Shown: in pieces, positions 49,819-60,485 of the stretch
Position numbering within the stretch: position 1 is the stretch's first letter
Layout of the letters: each line of letters begins with the position of its first letter
Assembly (NCBI GenBank): GCA_027919835.1
Contig: JANVFP010000032.1
Location: 1-64,000, forward strand
Reading direction: 5' to 3'
Origin: Lentinula raphanica
Lineage: Eukaryota; Basidiomycota; Agaricomycetes; Agaricales; Omphalotaceae
Length of the DNA stretch: 64,000 nt
The notes under the pieces: generated by a model
Told to the model about the DNA's origin: nothing
Seen by the model: only the letters and a program-made list of their open reading frames with translations
The model's database searches: none
Made by a program: the position numbers and the translations under genes

Positions 49819-50253
49819 TTCGGGTAAAAATGGGGGGTTTCTTGAGACAAAGTCAGCGCCCAGTTCGGGTAAAAATGGCCCAAAATTTTTGAAATCTCCG
49901 CGCCTAAATTCGGGTAAAAATGAGGGTTTTGGAGTGCTCTGACTGTATGTTCGTGTAAAAATGGTGCTAGGCCGAAGATTCGATCCGTGCACCCTATGTC
50001 CCAGGCAGAGCAATAGTAGTCACTATAACCTCTTCACAATACCAGTAATGTTCTAGTTCACTTTTGTAGGAATATGAGCACATCTCATAGATATTGTGCT
50101 CCTATCCTCACTATATCATTGTTCGTGCTCATTTTTCGAAATTTTCTCTGTCTGGGACCAAAATTCGGGTAAAAATGGGGTCTCTTGCGACCCCTGGGTC
50201 AAATTCGGGTAAAAATGGCGATTTTGAGCTGATTTTTCGTTCGGGTAAAAATG
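49819..50253 (+). repeat. Seven interspersed copies of TTCGGGTAAAAATG
   Basis: Exact copies start at 49819, 49864, 49909, 50164, 50204 and 50240; a one-mismatch copy (TTCGTGTAAAAATG) starts at 49950. Spacing is irregular (36-45 nt within groups, about 215 nt between groups) and the sequences between copies are unrelated, so this is not a simple satellite. Confidence 0.9.
49955..50035 (-). other. tRNA-like segment inside the MITE-like element
   Basis: On the minus strand a B-box-like GGATCGAATCT lies about 40 nt after TATAGTGACTACTATTG, which only partly fits an A box. It may be a tRNA-derived SINE head or a coincidence; no clover-leaf could be completed. Confidence 0.3.
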
Positions 50254-50484
50254 ACCATCTGAGGGCGCAAACATTTTGGTGGGCTGCCGGGGGTCCTGCT
50301 GAGACGCGAGCGCTCTCTGGCCGTACACATACGTCGCACCGCTTCCGATAATCTGACTCTTGCTTTGTCTGCATGATTCAGACCAAGGTTTGTTATCCGC
50401 ATTAGAAATTCCTGTTATAAAGGACGAGATTATCGCTGACTCCTTATCAGAATACCTTCCTATCAGTGCATCTTCAGTCTCGAG

Positions 50485-52307
50485 ATGCCTCTCCTATCCA
50501 ACGACCAAGCCAGCCTCAAGACACACCTATCTATCCTCCGGGATAGTAGCGAACGCTACGCGAACACCGCGGCGTTTAAGATTCCCTCTGTGGAATCTTC
50601 TTCCAACGGCATCCTTCGATGGGACACGATCACATACAAGCAATTCCATAGTGATGTGGAACTATGCGCTCGATTTTGGGCGCGTCAGTTGAATATCGTA
50701 GGCAACGTTCCGCCCAAGTCGGTGGTGGGACTCTGGATTGGAGGTTACACATATTCCGACGTCCTCCAAATCTATGGTATTTCCAAAGCAGGCTACATAC
50801 CGCAGCTCTTCAGTCTCCGTCTACCCAACCCCACTGTCATATACGAACTCCTCCAGAAAGCGGGTGCCAAGGCGCTTGTTTGCGATGATGGAATGTTGAA
50901 TATCATCGGTGACCGCACGAAAGACTCCCCTGTTCCGATATTTACGACTCAGCCCTTCTCCGATGTTGCGCTTTTGGCTGAAAGCCTAGTCGACGCCGTC
51001 GCCGACTCGTACCTCATTTCGGAGAACGACCCCGTTGACCCTTCTGAATGTGCGTTTGTGTTTCATACTAGTGGATCGACATCCGGAAGCCCGAAGTTAG
51101 TTCCTTGTAACTACCGCTGGCTCGATGCAGTAGCTCGTAAAGCCAGTCAGTTGTGTGTACCCATAGGTTCAAACGGCCAAGATGTTAGTACTTGGATGTA
51201 AGTAATTCAATCATCTAACCGATTGATAACCGTAACTGACTATCCCATATAGTGGAAGTATGTGCCATATCGGTCAGACAACTATGCTGCTCTGTTTGAT
51301 GCAGTACGGTACCTGTATCGTCCAGCCACACCGTTTCCCGTTTTCCCCAGACGAACTTTCCGCCATGGTGGAACAATGTAATGTGAACCGTCTATGGCAG
51401 TTCTCCGCATTCTTTTCAGCACACCTTCGAGCAGCACGGAAAGACCCAGAATTTCTCCGAGTACTCGCCAGTCTCGACGAGGTCTCCACCTGTGGGATGG
51501 CGCTGCCCAAGGACGACCAAGACTTTGCGTACAACTCTGGAATCAATCTTCAGGAAATCTTTGGAAGTACAGAATTGGGCGGCTCTACTATGATATCAAT
51601 AGGAGGGAAGGACGCTAGTACTCGCAGGCATCTACGCCCACTAAATGGGCTTGCATACGAATTCCGTCCCGTCCGTACCGCTGCTGGAAACGAATACCCC
51701 GACTTGGAAAATGCCGGATACCTTTCCACAAACCGTCTACTCGAATTTGTGGTTCTCCCGGAGTCTGGTGACTGCCCGGATGTCTCGTTGAGAAATCCGG
51801 AAGATGGTGTCTTCCACACCGGTGACCTGTTCATCGAGGTCGGACCTGGCAGGTATATCTTCGCGGGAAGGGACGACGATTGGATTAAAACTGAGAACAG
51901 TCTGAGATGTGATACCAAGTAAGTATTACTCTCTGTTGTATTCATGCACGAGTATGCTAATATGACAATGTAGATCTATCGAAGACAACGCTCGACTCGT
52001 GTGCGGGCCCCTCATCTCAGAATGTATCGTCGTAGGCACAGGACGTCCATCCCCTGTTCTTTTCGTGGAAAGCTCAGCTGTAACAGTCGAGGAAAAGACC
52101 AAACTCAGGAAGGACATATGGAGAAAAATCCGACTATTCCATTCACGGAGATTCATGCACGAGCGTATCACCTCTGCCGAGATGATCGTTATCGTTCCCC
52201 TTGGTTCGTTACCTCGCACAGCGTCCAAGGGCAGTATCCGAAGAAAGGCTGTGGAAGACGAGTATAAAGCACAGCTCGACAAACTACATGGCGTCGCGAA
52301 CATGTAA
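50485..52307 (+). CDS. Stand-alone adenylate-forming enzyme (NRPS-like A domain)
   Basis: The model is join(50485..51197, 51253..51918, 51974..52307), 570 aa. This is an ANL-superfamily enzyme that activates a carboxylic acid as the acyl-adenylate. Visible motifs: the ATP-binding loop FHTSGSTSGSPKLVP (near residue 191), NLQEIFGSTELGG, DGVFHTGDLF, GRYIFAGRDDDWIKTE, and the C-terminal catalytic-lysine motif PRTASKGSIRRKAVEDEY. The end motif resembles aminoadipate-reductase and NRPS-like reductases, but no carrier-protein or reductase domain follows before the stop, and none is encoded nearby. The substrate cannot be read from sequence. Alternatives are a truncated NRPS-like enzyme or an acyl-CoA ligase. 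Confidence 0.88.
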
Positions 52308-52825
52308 CAATGATGTACACGACATTGACATTGGACAAAGGATTGATATCACATTGTTTTATTCTCGTTTTCAGGTTGATTTTTGCATTTTTGGACTGTA
52401 TCATTTCATTTCAAGTGGCTATCGCCCTTGCCACTCACATAGTGCCTGTATTAGTACTCTGGAAACTTGGAACTCTCTGTATGCGTGTATTTATTCGAAT
52501 CATTCGGTTCACTCTACTGTATCGTGTTTCGGTTTGCTCCTTATTCTTTTATTCATTGCATCGAATCGAATCGAACTCGAATGTTGTTTGCAGAAGAATG
52601 GAAACGGATAGTGGCGTTGCTGTGGTTGGATAATAATTAATAATCAATCATATGCTCGCAGAAACTCCAACTTGTACTGTAATGCTGTTAGAAGAAGGTA
52701 GCTGGTAGTTGTAGAATGCCACAGTGCAATGGAAGACGAGTATGTAGTAGTACTCTTGATGAAGTAGAATATGAATTAGCTGAAATCATCCCAGTGTATG
52801 CAGTCCTATATCCCGGTTCAACGGT
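52308..52825. other. Intergenic between convergent genes, 518 bp
   Basis: This is the shared 3' flank of the adenylation enzyme and the coiled-coil gene. It includes a T-rich stretch (52350-52560) and no supported gene. Confidence 0.6.
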
Positions 52826-55465
52826 TCATGCTGTGTCCCGTCCATCTGAATCACCTCCGTCGTTTGGATTATTGGCAATAGCAGATCGACTGTTATCCTC
52901 AGTCCCTTCGATAATATCAACCTCCGTTGGCATCAACACACCTCTCGGTCCTTTTCTCGCTACAGCCCATACGAACACACCTAACACAACCAAGAGTTGA
53001 AGCCACAGCCAAGCTTCAACAATAAGCGAGCGTATACGTTGTACACTGGATGATGATGTTGTTGCGAGAACAGGCCGGACCGTCACTGCTCCTACTGGTA
53101 TCTGAGAACAGGACGGACGAGGCGAATGAGAGGAATGACGAGAGGGTTGTCGGGATATTGTACTATTCTGTGAACCGGTGCTTGAACTTGTCCTAGTATC
53201 ATCGTCCCCCGGCTACCAAAGGCAGATCCCAAGCCTTCACTTAACCTGGCGCCAATCTCTTCACGTATCCCGCCGTGACCTTGGTTGGAAGCCCTATCAA
53301 TGGGTTTATCTTGCCCAGGCTGCTCTTTGGCACTGCCCCCTCGAGCAACTTGAAATATATCACTCAACCTAGGACCCCATCTCCCGGCTCGAGCTTTGAC
53401 ACTTTGAGAGAGTGATATGCGTCGGGCTCGAACGGACTCGGGATCAGCTTTGAGCTTGGATTTCGATTTAGATTCTGAAGGAGATTGAGGGACGGAAGCT
53501 GTAGCTGTGGTCTGAATACCACGTTCGGAATTGACATAGAACGAAGACGTGCGGGATGAAAAGAGAGAGGAAGCATGCGAATGAAGAGCGTTCTTATGTT
53601 CGGGCGTGGGTGGGATGATACGTATACTGGCATTGGATGCCGGATATGCAGAATGGTATTTCTGAGTGTCTTCGCTGTCTTCCTCCGAACCAAAATGACC
53701 TGAATCCCTGGGAAATCCCTGATCTTCCAAAGGAGAAGAAGCATCACGTTGAGAAGGTGCAGAATTAACGCGATATTCTTCAACTTCTTGCATGAGAGAA
53801 TTGTTCCTGCTTCGCAAATACGAGAAACCAGAGAGAGGATAGTTATCCGCGTCGTCCAAATCACCTATCTCGCTTCCTAAAGACCGCTTTTGAAGCCCAT
53901 TGAGTTTACGAAGGAGGGGAGTACCTCCGCCGTCGTCCGAGGTAACGCCATCAGCATCAAATGATTGTGATCGAGAATGGTTGAGCGATACGGAGAGGTC
54001 AAGCTCTGAGAGCTCGTCCGTTGGTGAAAACATGACGCGCTGAAGTGTAGAATAGTGAACGGGAGGTGTACGAGGAGAAGTAGCATCCAGATTCAATGAG
54101 TCCGAACTGATATCACTCGAAGTCATACGTTCTTCTTCGTCTCCGGGAAATAACCCAAACACGCTGCTTCTGCCTTTGCTCCTGAAAGAATTTGCTCTGA
54201 AGTTATAGCCGCTGCTACCACTCATATCCGAAGGTAATTTAAGAGTGCTATGCATTTCGCCATTGATACCACTCTCGAAGTCCAGTTTGACCGAACGTAG
54301 CGAACGCAAAGAGCGCATGGTCCCTTGCCTCTGTTCATCGCCTTCTTCTACGCTCAGATCTTGTAGGTGGTCGGCGACAATTTGGATATCGACGTCATCT
54401 TCGTCGTCGTCTATCCCAGAAGATACTCCAAGGGAGGACCAGACTTTCCTCATGTCTTCAACTTGACTCTGAGCATCTCTGAGCCTAGCAGCAGTGTCAC
54501 GTTGTTCTCGACAGATCTGAACGTTGGCTTCTTCAAGTTCGGAAATCTTGGAGAGGAGGTGGTCAAGGATGGTAGATGAAGATGAGTCTTCGGCGCTAGA
54601 GGTAGAACTACGCACGCATATCAGAGTCGCGTTTGTATGGCTTTGTAACTACACACCTAGATGAAGCAGAACTCTGAGAAAGGGAGGAAATAGAGGTCGA
54701 GGGTGCGAAATCTTGGAACGTAGCCGATGGTTCCTCGTTACCCACTTTTCTCCTCCGCTGCACTTTTTCGCGTTTGTTCGATGTAGAGTTGATCTCAGTG
54801 TTAGCGTTATTCATCCTAGCTTGGTCTAGTTCATCTCGCAATGTCTGTATTTCTAGCTCCAGCTTTCCGAGGCGTCTCCTCCCGGCCTTGTCCGCAGAAG
54901 TCGAGTCCTCTTCCAGTTGTTCTAGCTTCTGGAGGAGTTCTGCGTTTTGGTCAGAGAGACGAGCGAGCTCAGATTGGGTGATTGATATGCGTCGGGTATG
55001 TCTCGATGTGGCGGGGGATGGAGGACCAAAACTTGAGTTGGGAGATATAGCCTGGGATTGGGAAGAATGTAGCGCATGAAGAGACTGGTATAGTGTGCTG
55101 GTGTTGGTAAAATTGCTGATAATGCTGGTATTCCGGCTGTGGCTTTGTGGGCTTTGAGGTAAAGATGTAACATGGAAAGAAGAAGGAGAAGTTAGAGGTG
55201 TTCGTGCGACGAGAGCTTCGTGAGTTTGTTTGAGTTCGCGCGAAAGCTCAGAGGTAAAGCTAAGCTCTATAGTAGAATATGAGCAGGATATCAGATAACA
55301 CGAAAGACTTGTGGACATACCTCGTTCGCGTTCTCTAATTAAACCATCTGCTCTGGTCAAAAGTTGTGGTAGATTGCTGGTATCATCTTGTGAAGGGAAA
55401 GAGAATGTAGAGGTCTCCTTAGATGCTCGCCGGACTTGAGCAGGTGGTCTGGGTCTGGCGAGCAT
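52826..55465 (-). CDS. Coiled-coil protein with C-terminal transmembrane segment
   Basis: The model is complement(join(52826..53101, 53164..54607, 54657..55266, 55321..55465)), 824 aa; ATG 55513 is an alternative start 16 codons upstream. I know no function. The protein starts with RASKETSTFSFPSQ. Coiled coils follow (LARLSDQNAELLQKLEQLEE, LELEIQTLRDELDQARM; then LLSKISELEEANVQI), then a long Ser/acidic disordered region, and a hydrophobic helix (AWLWLQLLVVLGVFVWAVA) about 65 residues from the C-terminus. This resembles a tail-anchored golgin-like or organelle tether, which is inference. The last intron (53102-53163) was placed because the exon would otherwise stop right before the membrane-helix frame. 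Confidence 0.75.
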
Positions 55466-57691
55466 TCCTCTGAAGAACAGATATTTGGTCGAACGGCGAC
55501 TCAACGCGTTCAAGTTACAGATGCTACGGCTAACGGGCGTCTAACTTTGGCGTCTACATAAACTTGGTTTTAACTTTTTTCGATGGATCCAGATTGTCGT
55601 GATGTGCCAACGAATCCCGGAACAGTCTCAACTTCTATAGCTATCGCTCGTGAGTGGAGATAGGAACGGAGGAAGATTTGGAGGAAGACTCGAATGGTGA
55701 TTTCAACTCCAACTCTTTTCTCAATCCATTTCTCTTTTGAGGGGTGTCGATTTTCACGCCCCCGGATCGGCTACTGCGTGTGAGCGATGTGGAGGCAACT
55801 CGTAAAGAAGCCAACATCGGGTCTGTAACCCAAATCACTCGGTCGGGGTTCGTTCATCTCACACGACACCGCCAACCCAGGATACTCGGTAGCCCCTGAT
55901 GTATGATAAATCAAGATTTGCCAAAGCGTTTCAAGGGTTTCGTGACATGCAAATGGGTCGCTGGAAGCAAGGGAGGGAATGTCGATAGTACGACTACAGT
56001 GGAGTTCTGGGTCGAAGCCGTTTGATGCAGCGTATCGTATCTACAAACACATACGTATGCTCTCACCGGCACCTCTCAGATGCACAACCCAGAAGTCCTA
56101 CTCGGTGAGCATTAGTATCGTGATCCATGCATCGAAATTCACCCAGTATCTTCAGTAATTCGACCGCATCGCGCGAGGACTTTTAAGCACCGGTACTTTT
56201 CCATGAGGAAGACAAATAGTACTGGGACACTACATCTATCATGACTAGGTTTCGACGTTCAACGCTAGCCCCCGTGTCTAATGTCGGTCGCCCACGCAAC
56301 AAGTAGGTCTGCTTGCAGTATACGTTCATCCTCACTGACACCAGCTCTAACACATCTCTCAGCTGACGCAAAACCTCTTCCTTCCCCGTCCTTCTCCGAA
56401 AATCTGGAAACAATCCTACGTCTGGCGTCACTCGAACATGTTCGGCCCCTCCACAGATGGATCGGAGGACGTTGCCTATAACTGGTGCTTCCAACACTAA
56501 CCAGGTGTGATTGCAGTACTATACGTTCATTCTTCATCGGCACCCGATTGACTCCTCTCGACAGACAAAACTACTTCCTGCTCGTCCTTCTCTACCATCC
56601 GGAGATGGTGCCATGTCTAGGTGACCCTCGAAAATGGACCTGTGGTGACCCTCGAAAATGGATCAGAACACGTACGAAACTCCTGATCAGGATAACTACT
56701 AACTCCCTCTCTCGAAATCATCTACCTCAACATTTTACCTTGTCCGCCTCAACCTACGGGCATTCGTCGCCTCAGTTTCTCTTCAACCAAAACCGCTAAG
56801 CTCACAATGAACTGCTGAATGTAAGTCATGGCAGGATGGACGGCTCTGCCTGATTTAACGTTCCCTCCCAGTATCGTCACTATCGAGTATACAAGCAGGG
56901 GAAATATAGCGCGTTCTGTGGACACCATGCACCAGGCGAAGGTGCCTGCCTGTAGAAGTCCCGCTTTCAACGAGAGGCCACGAAATCTCACGCATCGCAC
57001 CGCATATTTGAACAGAATTATATACATACGATTCGGAAATGAGAGCTCGTTGTCAATCATGTCCTCGAACATAGAGTGACATATGACATCAAGTTGGCGA
57101 ACTGGTCTCACTACGGTACATAAGGTGCCAGGAGGAGCCTTGTACGAGTGTATGCCTCTAGGCTGGGGGAAATAAGAACACAGGTATGGTCCAGCGCTCA
57201 GGAAAGATCCGACGTGGGGTACTCACGAGTCACAATTTTCCATTGCCAGTGCTGATGCATATCGCATCAGAATACTTTTCCAGAGTCCTTTTCGCTTGAA
57301 AGAGCCACAGGATGTGAAAGAACTTCGCACTACTTCGCATCTGGTTGGAATAAAGCCTAATAAAGCTCGCGAATATGTTTTCAAAAAAGGACAAGGAGTT
57401 GATTGAGAACAAGTCAACATGCGATAGATGCGATATGCCACCCTGATGCGAGGCGATACGGGCTGATACGACGGACGCTATTAAGATTTGAGTCCTTTGG
57501 GTAATTCTATCGTTTTTGACCCCCAACGTTTGAACGTTCACCACTCCCCACCTAGCCTTGCTTCTTCCAAGCCTAAACTGATTCTCAAGATTTGCTGGTC
57601 AAATCTAACTTAAACCTGTGAGTTGAAGGGCAGCTGCTTCGAGAGGTTATCTTTAACTCACTAGACAATCTGCAAGCTTGTTTCGCCTACT
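55466..57691. other. Gene-poor region with short direct repeats and the left edge of the tandem duplication
   Basis: No complete gene is supported over 2.2 kb. A 19-base unit starting GGTGACCCTCGAAAATGGA occurs twice in tandem at about 56622-56660, and TATACGTTCAT(C/T) recurs at about 56313 and 56520. Short minus-strand frames at 55641-55838 and 56183-56497 have no recognisable domain. From about 57028 the sequence is duplicated at 59412. Confidence 0.45.
57060..57430 (-). pseudogene. Unrecognised minus-strand coding remnant, copy 1
   Basis: The minus strand carries protein-like pieces shared with copy 2 (CGSFKRKGLWKSILMRYASA; VRPVRQLDVICHSMFED). In copy 1 the reading frame changes between the pieces. 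No protein family is recognised. It may be a decayed gene or an untranslated duplicated segment. Confidence 0.3.
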
Positions 57692-58908
57692 ATGTATCCT
57701 TTCCGAAACTCTACGTGGCACTCGCTTGTTGCGAGCATGCTCCTCCTTTTGATGATTGCTGCTGCAACTGCAGCACCGATGGACCCGGAACGTACTGGCA
57801 GTCTCGAAGCTGAAGCTGAAGACTCGAGACCAGTAAAAAAACCCGTGAGTAAGCGCTATTCGCCTGCTTTCTTCAAGTACTTACGATACTTACTGCTTTC
57901 CGCAGAAGAAATCTTACCGTGAGTTTTCAATCCCAATCAAGAAATACAACACTCTTATTGCTTCCTACAATGGATGAGGTAGACCCTCCGCCGGTGGTTG
58001 AAAAGTACAGCCTCTTCATGTCACTTCCACTATGGAAGACATCTCTGGATGAAAAAACTCAAACACTCAGTCACATCGATCAAACCGCCGTCTTGTCAGT
58101 AGGATGGAAACCAGTTAACGAAATTCCGAAAAGCATCCGTGTCTATCGCACCAAAAGGGATCTCGAGACTTTGTGGAAACTCGATGATTCCAGAGGTCAG
58201 AGTTCGAATGGCGTGTTCACAACGACCATAACCGCGTCGAACCAGTATTTTCTTGAAATCGGAACTGTGTCAATGACGCAAAGGATAAAGTGGGATGTGA
58301 TCAAGTACCTGGGCGAAGAAATAAAAAGCCGACGTCTTGGAGAACTTCCGAGCCTCCTTTCCATCTACGAATTCCTCATTCTTCTGGAGGGATTTTTCAG
58401 GCAAGCCAAATATAAAGCGACCACTGAGCCCGAAATCTATATATCAGAAACCTCGGCATTCAAGAAGGCTTTCGACGAGATGATTGAAAAGAGGGGTACC
58501 GGGGCGGGGGAAGTAGTCACGACGGAAGAGATGCCATGGGAATGGGAGCTCTACAACAGGATCCAGGATGGAAAGAATCGAGGAGTTGATGTTGTCCGAG
58601 ACAGTCTCGCAGACAATAATCAGGGCTTTTTCAAGTTACGGGACCAAATCGTCGGCGTAATGCCCCCGGCCGTAGCCCAGGATAGCTTGAAGAAGAAGTC
58701 GAAGCAGTCGAAGAAGGACTCGCGTCCTCCCACTAACCCGCTTCCACACCCAAACCCGCGCTTGCTAGTTCCACGTCCACTCCCAAACCTAGCTTCGCCC
58801 TCAAACCCGCTTCCACCTACAAACCCGCTTCTACCCCCAAACCTGCCTTCAGCCACAGGCCAAGAACCCTGGGATGGGCTCTTCGATTGGAGCGAAGCAG
58901 CACAATGA
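57692..58908 (+). CDS. Secreted protein of unknown family, tandem paralogue A
   Basis: The model is join(57692..57844, 57906..57918, 57983..58908), 363 aa. I do not recognise the family. A signal peptide is clear (WHSLVASMLLLLMIAAATAA, cleavage likely before APMD). After it come a short charged region, a four-codon microexon (13 nt), and a globular domain of about 230 residues (PPPVVEKYSLFMSLPLW, LEIGTVSMTQRIKWDVIKYL, LPSLLSIYEFLILLEG). Next is a strongly conserved block (RGTGAGEVVTTEEMPWEWEL, RGVDVVRDSLADNNQGFF). A Pro/Asn tail of irregular PNP-type repeats ends in PWDGLFDWSEAA. The microexon model is supported because the same structure opens paralogue B, and because reading through intron 2 meets TGA. 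A secreted effector-like or cell-wall role is speculation. Confidence 0.75.
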
Positions 58909-59310
58909 AGAATTCCACCTCTTGTGTTTCTGAACTCTATATCATCGGGGTTCATCTATAGACATCTGTAATGACAACTTCCCTCTTTATTTATTACATC
59001 ATTTGCTGGATATCGAGATTGGTGAAAGAACGCATTTTTTCCACCGACTCGGCTCGATGGAAACGTCGACGGGCTTCGGGCTGCTTCTTCATGATATCAG
59101 ACACGCCTTGCCATCCTTCGCGAACGTAGTCTCCTCAAGAACGTCAACAGGGTCAACAGGGTCAAGGAATTGAATTTTTGATATGTTTATCCTCTGGGAA
59201 TACGGTCGAGACCCGACGATTCAAACAGTGTTATGTACTAAAACTATCGCGGTTATATGTACATATCATTTTCGGAACACCAGCAAAAACGAAGCGGATA
59301 CATATTCTAC

Positions 59311-59750
59311 ATATTAGATGTCAATGAAAGCCTCCTCCGACTCTTCCGATTCGGACCCAACACTCCCCCCCAATCCCACTCCCACTCCATAGAAACGCAT
59401 ACTGTTCGAACTGAGTCAGTTTCGGAAATGCGAGCTCATTGTCAAACATATCCTCGTCGAACATAAACTGACACAGGACATCAAGTTGGCGAGCTGGTCT
59501 CAGTACGGTACATAAGGTGCCAGGAGGAGCCTTGTATGAGTGTATGCCTCCAGGCTGAGGGGGAATAAGAACACAGTATAGGTATGGTTCAGCGCTCGGG
59601 AAAGATCCGACGTGGGGCGGTACTCACGGCTTTCCATTGCCTAGAAACGCAGGCTGATGCATATCGCATCAGAATACTCTTCCAGAGTCCTTTCTGCTTG
59701 AAAGAGCCACAGGATGCGAGAGAACTTCGCATCTGGTTGGAAGTATATCC
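59311..59750 (-). pseudogene. Unrecognised minus-strand coding remnant, copy 2, with a fused gene end
   Basis: Copy 2 keeps more of the frame than copy 1: MRSSLASCGSFKQKGLWKSI, then after a GTGAGT...CAG intron-like gap GGIHSYKAPPGTLCTVL and DVLCQFMFDEDMFDNELAFP. Its downstream end (59313-59345) matches the last codons of the gene at 62175-63973. No protein family is recognised. It may be a real small gene or a relic. Confidence 0.3.
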
Positions 59751-60026
59751 AGGTTACTTACCTCCTTGAACATTCAGCAGTAGCCTTGTGCTCAATGGAA
59801 ACTCAGGATTCCCTCTGGGATTGAGACGTCTCGGTTAGGAAAAAAGCTCGCGGATATGTTTTCAAAAAAGGACGAGGAGTTGATTGAGAAGAAGTCAACA
59901 TGCGATAGATGCGATACACCACCTTGATACGAGGCGATACGGGCTGATACGACGGATGTTTTGAATCTTATTGAGATTTTAGTCCTTCAAGTTTGGGTGA
60001 TTTTATCGTTTTTGATCCCAACCCAA

Positions 60027-60302
60027 ATATCAAAACGGGATGGAGTGTGCGATGTACAATGCAGGATTTCCTCTCCCCCCTTTTTTTTATTACAAGGCTT
60101 TGACAAGCCGAGCGTCGACGTACAATAGGAATACAACATACATACCCACCCCGATACCCAAAGCTCTACCTTACATACAGACTCACACAACATAAACTAG
60201 AACTACAGAACGGAGGCCCTAGAGGCCTCCCCGCGCCTTAGTACTTAGTCTTACTTGTTAGCGGTTACCTTTAGAATTCAAAAAAAAAAAAAAAAAAAAA
60301 AA
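60027..60302 (+). mobile_element. Poly(A)-tailed retroposon (SINE-like) with 13-bp target-site duplication
   Basis: The 276-bp insert ends in 23 A and is flanked by identical GATCCCAACCCAA (60014-60026 and 60303-60315). The corresponding place in duplication unit 1 (about 57518-57530, TTGACCCCCAACG) lacks the insert, so the empty site is preserved. A hairpin GGAGGCC...GGCCTCC lies at about 60213-60231. I could not find Pol III boxes or a coding frame, so it may be a SINE, a truncated LINE end or a processed RNA copy. Confidence 0.8.
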
Positions 60303-60485
60303 GATCCCAACCCAACGTTCGAACGTTAACGTTCACCACTCACCTCCCAGCCTTGCGTTTCTCAAACCTAAACCGATTCTCAAGATTTGCTGGTCAAATC
60401 TAAAAACCTGTGAGTTGAACGGAGCAGGTGCTTCGTGAGGTTTTCTTCAACTCACTTGACAATCTGCAAGCTTGTTTCGCCTACA

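Larger units (their letters stand above)
49783..50298. mobile_element. Non-autonomous MITE-like element, 516 bp, with 25-bp TIRs
   Basis: The left end (49783-49807) and right end (50273-50298) are inverted copies differing by one inserted base; the terminal sequence is CAGGACCCC on the left and CCTG on the right. The six bases CTGAGA lie directly outside both ends, a likely target-site duplication. No transposase is encoded. The inside carries seven copies of TTCGGGTAAAAATG, all on the plus strand. A CAGG start recalls hAT-like elements, but those make 8-bp duplications, so I do not assign a superfamily. Confidence 0.7.
58909..60485. other. Region between the two secreted-protein paralogues
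   Basis: This holds the end of duplication unit 1, the start of unit 2 and a retroposon insertion (60027-60302). No intact gene is supported here. Confidence 0.6.

Noticed and set aside
49720..50374. Minus-strand frames with repeated FLPE peptides
   Set aside because: The repeated peptide is just the translation of the reverse complement of TTCGGGTAAAAATG inside a non-coding element.
55641..55838. Minus-strand open frame of 65 codons upstream of the coiled-coil gene
   Set aside because: Basic Ser/Arg-rich sequence without a domain, no supporting splice sites to the neighbour; likely promoter-proximal noise.
56183..56497. Minus-strand open frame of 104 codons
   Set aside because: No recognisable motif, and nearby short repeats suggest decayed non-coding DNA. 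I cannot rule out a gene relic.
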